From Chloroflexota bacterium (GTDB lineage Bacteria; Chloroflexota; Dehalococcoidia; Lucifugimonadales; Lucifugimonadaceae): 9,860 bases of DNA. Every line of letters starts with the position of its first letter. Within the stretch, counting starts at the first letter, position 1. Under the pieces are notes generated by a model, which worked only from the letters and a program-made list of their open reading frames with translations, did no database searches and was not told where the DNA came from. The stretch is taken from assembly GCA_030831265.1 (NCBI GenBank), contig JAURLM010000161.1, positions 1 to 9,860 of the forward strand. Direction: 5' to 3'. Position numbers and translations under genes: made by a program. Positions 4,908-9,860 of the stretch are shown here, piece by piece.

Positions 4908-7328
4908 ATGAAAGTCCCTCTATCCTGGCTTAGCGACTACGTTGACGTCACACTCTCACCAGAAGAGCTCGCACACCGGCTGACGATGGCCGGAACCGAG
5001 GTCGAAAAGATCGACCGCACGGCGTCGTGGGACAATGTGGTCGTCGGCCATGTGCGCGCTGTCCGGCCGCATCCTGATGCCGACAGGCTGCGCCTGGTGA
5101 CCGTCTTTAATGGCGAGTCCGAGAAGGAAGTCGTCTGTGGTGCGCCGAACGTGGCCGAAGGCCAGAAGATCGCCTACGCGTCAATCGGCGCAGTGCTTAT
5201 CGACCCGTATGCCGATGAACCGGGGACGACCCGCCGCCTGAAAAAATCGAAGATACGCGGCATCGAATCCGAAGGCATGGTCTGTTCGAACAAAGAGCTT
5301 GGCCTCGGCGATGACCACGATGGCATCCTCGTGTTGGATCCGGCGGCGGAACCCGGCACACCGCTGGGTGACGTCCTCGGTGACATCGTCCTTGATGCTG
5401 AACTCACCCCTAACCGCCCGGACTGCCTCGGAATCGTCGGCATCGCCCGCGAAGTAGCCGTGCTCACCGGCCAATCGCTGCGCCTGCCACCTGTCGACTA
5501 CCCGGAATCAAAAACTCCGGTCAACTCACTGGCAACGGTAGAAATCGCCGACCCCGACCTGTGCCCCCGCTACACGGCCACGGTCATCCAGGGCGTCAAG
5601 ATCGGCCCATCTCCTGCATGGCTCGCCGAACGGCTGCGCGCCATTGGCGAACGGCCCATCAACAATATCGTCGATGTCACCAACTACGTCATGTTCGAGC
5701 TAGGTCAGCCGCTGCATGCATTCGACTACGACCGCGTGTCCGACCACGCCGTCATCGTGCGTCGTGCAAAGCCCGGCGAAAAGATCGTCACGCTCGATGA
5801 CCAGGAGCGGAAACTCGACACCGATATGCTGCTCATCGCAGACCCTGGGCGCGGCATCGGCCTCGCCGGTGTGATGGGAGGCGCCAACTCCGAGATACAT
5901 ACGGGAACGACCACCGTGCTGCTGGAATCGGCCACGTTCAATGGCCCGAACAACCGCCGGACTTCAAGTACGCTTGGACTTCGTAGCCAGGCGACGCTGC
6001 GCTTCGAAAAAGGTCTGCGCTCCGGGCTGGCCGAGATTGCGCTCAAGCGGGCGACAAAGCTGATACTTGAAGTGGCCGGGGGAGAGGCTGCGGCCGGATT
6101 CATAGACCAAAACCCCGGCGAAGGCAGCGAGCAGCAGACAGTTTTCCTGTCGAAAGAGAAACTCGCCCGCGTGCTTGGCACAGAGCTTCCAGCAAGCATC
6201 GTCGCAAGCACTTTGGAATCGCTCGGAATTGCCGTTTCAGACACCGGTGAAGGCTGGGACGCCAGCGTCCCGTACTGGCGACCCGATGTGACGATACCTG
6301 AGGACCTCATAGAAGAAATCGCCCGCATCGTCGGCTATGACGAGATCCCGGTCACTCCTCCGGGTGGACACGTTCCCTCGTGGAAGCCGCGGTCTGAAAT
6401 CAAGGTCAAAAACCGTGTTGCCGATTCATTGGTGCGCGCCGGGATGCAGGAGATTATTTCCTACTCTGCGACCAGCGAGGCGAAGGAGGCGCGGGTGCCG
6501 CTGCCGGACAGCAGCCTTGAGCATGTGACACTCATGAACCCCATCTCCGCAGACCACACCGTCATGCGGCGTTCGCTCCGAGACGGCGTGCTGGCGGCGG
6601 TCGAACGCAACCTGCGCACATGGCGCGGGCCAGTCGCCCTGTTCGAGGCAGGTCATGTTTTTGCCAGCGCGGGAGAAGGCTTGCCCATCGAGAAAGTAAT
6701 GATCGTCGGCGCGTTTTCCGGTCCCGCGAACGAAGCTAACTGGTCTGAAGCGGCGCGGTCCGTGGATTTCTACGACGCAAAGGGCGCAGTCGAGGCCGTT
6801 CTGGCCGAACTGCACGTCGAGGGCTTGTTTGCCCCTGTGGATGACCCTGCGCTGGTTCCCGGCAGGGCAGCTGAAATCACCGTTCCCACGGCTGGCGGGG
6901 TCCGAATCGGGGTTGTCGGCGAGGTGCGTGGCGAAGTCCTTAAGGCCACGGACATTGACGAGACGGTCGCTATGTTTGAACTCGACCTCGGTGCGCTGCT
7001 GTCCGTGGCGCAGTCGGTTGGCCCCGCTGACGTCTACTCGGCAATCGTTCGTTACCAGGACTCAGCACGTGACCTGTCGCTGCTGGTTGACCGTGACGTG
7101 CCCGCCGGAAGCGTGACGGCGATAGCTCGCAGGAACAAGCTGGTCTCATCTGCGATGGTCTTCGATGTGTTCGACGGCAAGGGCATGCCGGAGGGCAAGA
7201 AGTCGATGGCGGTGCGAATCGTCTACCAGTCACCGAACAAAACGCTGACCGCCGACGAACTGGTCAAGGCAGAATCGTCCATCCTGCGAGCCCTGGAGCA
7301 CCAGCTAGGCGCAACACTGCGCAGCTAG
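4908..7328 (+). CDS. pheT: Phenylalanine--tRNA ligase beta subunit
   Basis: PheT is 806 aa, typical of the bacterial beta subunit, which binds tRNA-Phe and hydrolyses mischarged Tyr-tRNA-Phe. The domains are in normal order. The N-terminus is MKVPLSWLSDYV. The EMAP-like tRNA-binding OB fold spans about 40-150 (HPDADRL 55-61, CGAPN 78-81, SEGMVCS 121-127). ELTPNRPDCLG (165-175) precedes the B3/B4 editing domain, about 210-390, with INNIVDVTNYVM and GQPLHAFDYD. The B5 domain, about 411-480, contains WRPDVTIPEDLIEEIARIVGYD. The catalytic-like core follows, and a ferredoxin-fold anticodon-binding domain covers about 712-806. The ATG at 4908 gives the standard N-terminus; only a weak purine stretch (GAAAAG) lies upstream. 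It is co-transcribed with pheS. No domain appears missing or disrupted. Confidence 0.97.
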   Translation: MKVPLSWLSDYVDVTLSPEELAHRLTMAGTEVEKIDRTASWDNVVVGHVRAVRPHPDADRLRLVTVFNGESEKEVVCGAPNVAEGQKIAYASIGAVLIDPYADEPGTTRRLKKSKIRGIESEGMVCSNKELGLGDDHDGILVLDPAAEPGTPLGDVLGDIVLDAELTPNRPDCLGIVGIAREVAVLTGQSLRLPPVDYPESKTPVNSLATVEIADPDLCPRYTATVIQGVKIGPSPAWLAERLRAIGERPINNIVDVTNYVMFELGQPLHAFDYDRVSDHAVIVRRAKPGEKIVTLDDQERKLDTDMLLIADPGRGIGLAGVMGGANSEIHTGTTTVLLESATFNGPNNRRTSSTLGLRSQATLRFEKGLRSGLAEIALKRATKLILEVAGGEAAAGFIDQNPGEGSEQQTVFLSKEKLARVLGTELPASIVASTLESLGIAVSDTGEGWDASVPYWRPDVTIPEDLIEEIARIVGYDEIPVTPPGGHVPSWKPRSEIKVKNRVADSLVRAGMQEIISYSATSEAKEARVPLPDSSLEHVTLMNPISADHTVMRRSLRDGVLAAVERNLRTWRGPVALFEAGHVFASAGEGLPIEKVMIVGAFSGPANEANWSEAARSVDFYDAKGAVEAVLAELHVEGLFAPVDDPALVPGRAAEITVPTAGGVRIGVVGEVRGEVLKATDIDETVAMFELDLGALLSVAQSVGPADVYSAIVRYQDSARDLSLLVDRDVPAGSVTAIARRNKLVSSAMVFDVFDGKGMPEGKKSMAVRIVYQSPNKTLTADELVKAESSILRALEHQLGATLRS

Positions 7329-7348
7329 TCTGTCTAACACCCGGGGCT

Positions 7349-7371
7349 GGCGTGTCCCATGAGGGACCGCC
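7349..7371. terminator. Hairpin 20 bp after pheT, possible weak terminator
   Basis: GGCG-T-GTCCC (7349-7358) pairs with GGGAC-CGCC (7363-7371) around an ATGA loop: nine base pairs with one bulged T. The position straight after the pheT stop suits a terminator, but no U-tract follows. It may be a weak or factor-dependent terminator, or an mRNA 3' end stabiliser. Confidence 0.35.
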
Positions 7372-7376
7372 AGAAA

Positions 7377-7475
7377 CTAGTTCTTGGTCTTCGAGAGCAA
7401 TTTGCGGAGCCGTCCGCGTTTCTGCTCCGCAATGCTCCGTTTTTCTGCCTGCCGTTTTGCGAAATACCTGGGCAT
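7377..7475 (-). CDS. Possible very small basic protein (32 aa), unproven
   Basis: The frame starts with ATG at 7475 (MPRYFAKRQAEKRSIAEQKR) and ends LLSKTKN with TAG at 7377-7379. The peptide is strongly basic and likely helical, with no Cys and no membrane segment. AAGGAG lies 11 nt upstream of the ATG, rather far, and AGGGCGG lies almost against it. The frame is open further upstream to an ATG at 7568, but that extension looks non-coding. It is convergent with pheT, with the hairpin at 7349-7371 between them. Composition and a Shine-Dalgarno-like site are the only support; it may be chance. Confidence 0.25.
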   Translation of the reverse strand: MPRYFAKRQAEKRSIAEQKRGRLRKLLSKTKN

Positions 7476-7694
7476 GTCCGCCCTTGCTCCTTGTACCTCG
7501 GTCAAATATCCGAGGGCGATTCGGTGATACGAACTGCGATGTTCGCTAATACATCCGAGTGTTGCCAACGATTCTATCTACTTATCGTCGGCCTGTGAAG
7601 TCGTCAGTCGACCCAGCGCTCCGCGTATCATGAGCATGGACATTTTCCGGCAAACGCAGTGCTTTGTATATACGAACTTGATTTATCAGGCCTG

Positions 7695-7783
7695 CACAGT
7701 CCGCTGGATGTGCGGGCACTGTGAACACCGCTCACCTTCTCCCCGCCTCATGGTAAGAGGCAAGCGATTCGAGAAAACGGTGT
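7695..7783 (+). promoter_or_regulatory. Cluster of inverted repeats upstream of moeA, possible structured leader RNA
   Basis: A first hairpin pairs CACAGTCCGC (7695-7704) with GCGG plus ACTGTG (7712-7723), with a 2-nt bulge and a 7-nt loop. Directly after it, ACACCG (7725-7730) can pair with CGGTGT (7778-7783), enclosing a hairpin GCCTC/GAGGC (7745-7749 with 7757-7761, 7-nt loop). Adjacent and nested helices starting about 180 bp upstream of a molybdenum-cofactor gene recall a riboswitch-like leader. I could not match the conserved bases of the known Moco RNA motif, and no transcription start is established, so this is tentative. Confidence 0.3.
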
Positions 7784-7865
7784 CCCCTCGACTGACTGTA
7801 GGCAACGGCTGGCCGGTTTCTCCACGGCATGTGATCTGCAGTCGCCGCAATATGCTTGCGCCGCG

Positions 7866-7871
7866 TACACT
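7866..7871 (+). promoter_or_regulatory. Weak candidate -10 (TACACT) immediately before moeA
   Basis: TACACT matches the -10 consensus at four of six positions and ends 7 nt before the moeA ATG at 7879. If used, the transcript would be essentially leaderless, which fits the lack of a Shine-Dalgarno. There is no recognisable -35 at 17 bp. It would exclude the inverted-repeat cluster from the mRNA, so this and the leader-RNA idea are alternatives. Confidence 0.2.
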
Positions 7872-7878
7872 TTCTGCC

Positions 7879-9234
7879 ATGACTCCTGACAAACAACACG
7901 AGCACAGCAAGCCTCACCATGACCGGCCGCATCGGCATCACTACGATGCGGAGATGCTCAGCGTCGAAGAGGCCCGCGAGCGCATCCTCTCCTACTTCTC
8001 TCGCCTCGACCCAGTGGAAGTTGACCTGATCGACGCGCTCGATATGGTGCTCGCTGAAGACCTTGTCGCCCCGTTTGACGTGCCGCCGCTGCCAAACTCG
8101 GCAATGGACGGTTACGCAGTGCTGTCATCAGACCTCGTCGGCGCATCAGCCTCCTCTGCCGTGGAACTCCCTGTTGCGTTCACAGTCGCCGCAGGTGCGT
8201 TGCCGGAAGGCCCGCTCGTCGCCGGATCGGTCGTACGTATCATGACCGGCGCGCCGTTGCCGCAGGGAGCGGACGCCGTCGTGCCGTTCGAGGACACGGA
8301 TGAACTGGAACGCAGGGCGAAGGGTGATGTTGACGCACAGGACAGCATCGGCATAAAGCTGACTGCAAAACCAGGCGACAATATCCGTGCCGCTGGCGAG
8401 GACATTGCCAAGGGCGAAATGGTGCTGAAAGCCGGTACGCGGCTTCGGCCCGGTGCCATTGGCGTTGCGGCATCTCTTGGCCGCGGAACAGTGCGCGCAT
8501 ACCGCCGACCTGTGGTGGCAATCATCTCGACCGGCGATGAACTGATGACTCCCGGTGAGCCGCATCAGCCCGGCAAGATTTACAACTCCAATGCGTACAG
8601 CATCGCGGCTGAGGTCAAGCGCTACGGCGGGATCCCAAAGATTTCAGGAATCGCAAAGGACACCATCGAGTCGCTGCAGGAACGGCTTGCAGGGGCACTT
8701 GCGACCGCGGACATGATCGTCACATCAGCAGGTGTGTCGAAGGGCGACTATGACGTTGTGAAGGACGTGCTGGCGAAAAACGGGGCCATCGCCCTGTGGT
8801 CGGTTCGGATGCGACCCGCCAAGCCGCTGGCATTCGGCACGCTTAACGGCCCCGGCGGGCGCAAGGTGCCGCACCTGGGACTGCCCGGCAACCCTGTGAG
8901 CGCAATGGTCGCCTTTGAGCAGTTTGGTCGCGCCGCTATCCATGTGATGATGGGCAGAGGCGAGTTGCCAAAGCCAACGGTGCAGGCAATTCTCGATGAC
9001 CCGGTGAACAATTTCGACGGCAGGCGAGTTTACGCAAGGGTCATCGTTTACCAGGCGCCGGACGGCGTTTTACGTGCTCGAAGCACCGGCACGCAGAGTT
9101 CTGGCGCACTTACATCCATGGCTTTTGCGAATGGACTCGCTATATGTCCCGATGATGTGAGTAAAATGGAAGCTGGCGAAACGGTAACCGTGGAGATGTT
9201 GGACTGGCCGGAGGATGTTTTTCCTCACCGCTAG
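7879..9234 (+). CDS. moeA: Molybdopterin molybdenumtransferase MoeA with histidine-rich N-terminus
   Basis: MoeA inserts molybdate into adenylylated molybdopterin in the last step of molybdenum cofactor synthesis, in the cytoplasm. From the ATG at 7879 it is 451 aa, slightly longer than the usual 400-420. Family motifs in order are NSAMDGYA (73-80), MTGAPLPQGADAVVPFEDT (from 122), STGDEL (217-222), GKIYNSNAY, SAGVSKGDYD (283-292), RMRPAKPLAFG and GLPGNPVSAMVAFEQF (from 334); domain IV forms the C-terminus. The frame is open upstream to 7630, but that extension does not look like protein, and ATG 7879 gives a family-like start soon followed by LSVEEARERIL. Before that, residues 7-21 hold seven histidines, an uncommon extension that may bind metal. 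No Shine-Dalgarno is seen. The 148-aa gene follows after 67 bp, probably in one transcript. A molybdoenzyme partner is not in the window. Confidence 0.95.
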   Translation: MTPDKQHEHSKPHHDRPHRHHYDAEMLSVEEARERILSYFSRLDPVEVDLIDALDMVLAEDLVAPFDVPPLPNSAMDGYAVLSSDLVGASASSAVELPVAFTVAAGALPEGPLVAGSVVRIMTGAPLPQGADAVVPFEDTDELERRAKGDVDAQDSIGIKLTAKPGDNIRAAGEDIAKGEMVLKAGTRLRPGAIGVAASLGRGTVRAYRRPVVAIISTGDELMTPGEPHQPGKIYNSNAYSIAAEVKRYGGIPKISGIAKDTIESLQERLAGALATADMIVTSAGVSKGDYDVVKDVLAKNGAIALWSVRMRPAKPLAFGTLNGPGGRKVPHLGLPGNPVSAMVAFEQFGRAAIHVMMGRGELPKPTVQAILDDPVNNFDGRRVYARVIVYQAPDGVLRARSTGTQSSGALTSMAFANGLAICPDDVSKMEAGETVTVEMLDWPEDVFPHR

Positions 9235-9301
9235 CACTGACGGACCGCTCCGGGCACGTCCCAGCACACAACCCACCGCGAACGGAAACAGCAGGAACCC
9301 C

Positions 9302-9748
9302 ATGACCCTCGAAAGTTCTACAGGCGCAGTCGAAGCCAGCAAGGTCGACCAGCAGGCCAAATATTCCATCGACATCAAGGCATTCGAAGCGGCCGGCCGG
9401 TCGTTCACATACTCGGTATATTCCCGAATGTCACCACGCGGCATGGCGCAGCTTGGCGGCAGCGCAGACGAACTGCCATCAACCTTTGGCACGCCGTCCG
9501 AGATGATGAAGATAGTCTCGTCCATATGCTCGAAGGAGCCGGACTACTTGCTGCCGGGCACGCCGATCTCCGAGGCGGTGTTCAGGCTGCTGCTGGCAAA
9601 CGGCAACCGGCCAATGACCCTGGTGGATATCCAGACCGCCCTTGCCTCCGCATGGGCGAGCGTGATCTACCTGAAGAACCTGTCTGATGAGGTTGTTCAG
9701 CGGATGCTCGACTACGGTAATGAGTACTTCATCCGCCGCGTCGAGTAG
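9302..9748 (+). CDS. Conserved-looking hypothetical protein, 148 aa
   Basis: I do not recognise this protein. The ATG at 9302 is preferred over the upstream open frame (back to 9215, overlapping moeA) because AGGA lies 5 nt before it and the extra 29 residues are low-complexity. The first 20 residues look polar and disordered (TLESSTGAVEASKVDQQ). Residues of about 20-75 are mixed, including RSFTYSVYSRMSPRG and a Gly/Ser segment. The C-terminal half, from about 85, reads as helices followed by YFIRRVE: ISEAVFRLLLANGNRP, then MTLVDIQTALASAWAS, then LSDEVVQRMLDYGN. That order of helices with a final short strand resembles a winged helix, but this is only an impression. One Cys is present, with no signal peptide and no membrane segment. 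It follows moeA by 67 bp on the same strand and is closed by the terminator at 9791, so it is probably co-transcribed with moeA. Confidence 0.8.
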   Translation: MTLESSTGAVEASKVDQQAKYSIDIKAFEAAGRSFTYSVYSRMSPRGMAQLGGSADELPSTFGTPSEMMKIVSSICSKEPDYLLPGTPISEAVFRLLLANGNRPMTLVDIQTALASAWASVIYLKNLSDEVVQRMLDYGNEYFIRRVE

Positions 9749-9751
9749 TTT

Positions 9752-9860
9752 TTACGCTGCGTAGCTTGGTGTTCGCATGAATAAGACTCTCTCCCTCCAA
9801 CGGGAGGGAGTTTTTTCTTTTAGTTCGCGCAGCACCTTGAGAGCCGCATCTCCAATCACC
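9752..9860 (-). CDS. Possible 3' end of a gene running in from the right edge, weak
   Basis: On the minus strand a frame is open from the window edge to TAA at 9752-9754. Its edge-proximal part reads VIGDAALKVLRELKEK, a plausible protein-like helix. The remaining C-terminal residues would be encoded across the terminator hairpin at 9791-9816, which argues against it. Only about 35 codons are visible, so no family can be named. Confidence 0.2.
   Translation of the reverse strand, partial: VIGDAALKVLRELKEKTPSRWRERVLFMRTPSYAA
9791..9816 (+). terminator. Intrinsic terminator after the moeA unit
   Basis: CTCCCTCC (9791-9798) pairs perfectly with GGAGGGAG (9803-9810) around an AACG loop and is followed at once by TTTTTT, C and more T. 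This is a classic plus-strand rho-independent terminator, 42 bp after the stop of the 148-aa gene. It marks the end of the moeA transcription unit. Confidence 0.92.

Larger units (their letters stand above)
7329..7878. other. Gene-poor stretch between pheT and moeA
   Basis: About 550 bp has no secure gene. It contains a hairpin just after pheT (7349-7371), one possible tiny basic ORF on the minus strand (7377-7475), a pair of competing inverted repeats (7402-7439), a weak 6-bp palindrome (7496-7515), and a cluster of inverted repeats (7695-7783) that could form a structured moeA leader. The moeA frame stays open back to 7630, but its translation there is rich in Cys, Arg and Ser and unlike the family, so it is not read as coding. 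Confidence 0.6.

Noticed and set aside
5726..6328. 200-codon minus-strand frame inside pheT
   Set aside because: It lies wholly opposite a well-supported pheT and its translation is Ser/Pro/Arg-rich, typical of an antisense shadow in GC-rich DNA.
7630..7878. Longer MoeA starting at ATG 7630
   Set aside because: The 83 extra residues are rich in Cys, Arg and Ser with no relation to MoeA, and ATG 7879 gives the expected start.
8112..8565. Overlapping minus-strand frames inside moeA
   Set aside because: They are shadows of conserved MoeA motifs, with low-complexity translations.
1..9860. CRISPR arrays, IS elements, integrases, tRNA or rRNA genes
   Set aside because: No spaced direct repeats, transposase-like proteins or tRNA cloverleaf segments were recognised on either strand by eye.

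Overview
This window looks like chromosomal DNA of a free-living bacterium with moderately high GC. It is most plausibly a member of the Chloroflexota, possibly of the marine SAR202 type. The grounds are circumstantial: a DUF5679-like mini zinc-ribbon gene, two enolase-superfamily (mandelate racemase-type) genes next to an aldo/keto reductase, TTG starts, and a mix of AGGGAG-type ribosome sites with genes that have none. No phage, plasmid, IS, CRISPR, tRNA or rRNA element was recognised.

Left part (1-3111), a catabolic cluster. A mandelate racemase/muconate lactonizing enzyme-type gene on the minus strand (1-731, running off the left edge) is broken by a perfect 8-bp tandem duplication and by a separate in-frame TGA. 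Upstream of it on the same strand is an intact aldo/keto reductase (834-1754, TTG start). Divergent from these, across about 200 bp containing an inverted repeat, is a second enolase-superfamily gene (1954-3111). It keeps the metal ligands and a KxK motif but appears to lack the usual Asp-His dyad. Together they suggest oxidation and dehydration of a sugar or sugar acid; the substrate cannot be read from sequence.

Centre (3152-7328), housekeeping. A strong bidirectional hairpin terminator separates the second enolase-type gene from a tiny convergent zinc-ribbon gene (3255-3395, 46 aa). After a gene-poor stretch with a perfect 11-bp hairpin and a TATAAT box come pheS (TTG start) and pheT, the two subunits of phenylalanyl-tRNA synthetase.

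Right part (7329-9860). A 550-bp stretch without a convincing long gene holds several inverted repeats, some nested like a structured leader. It precedes a molybdopterin molybdenumtransferase gene (moeA/glp, 7879-9234) whose product has a histidine-rich N-terminus. A 148-aa protein of unknown function (9302-9748) follows on the same strand, and a clear intrinsic terminator (9791-9816) closes the unit.

The best candidates for a second look are the two-lesion enolase-type pseudogene, the dyad-less intact paralogue, the possible structured RNA and His-rich tail of moeA, and the unknown 148-aa protein. I do not see a convincing new multi-gene system.
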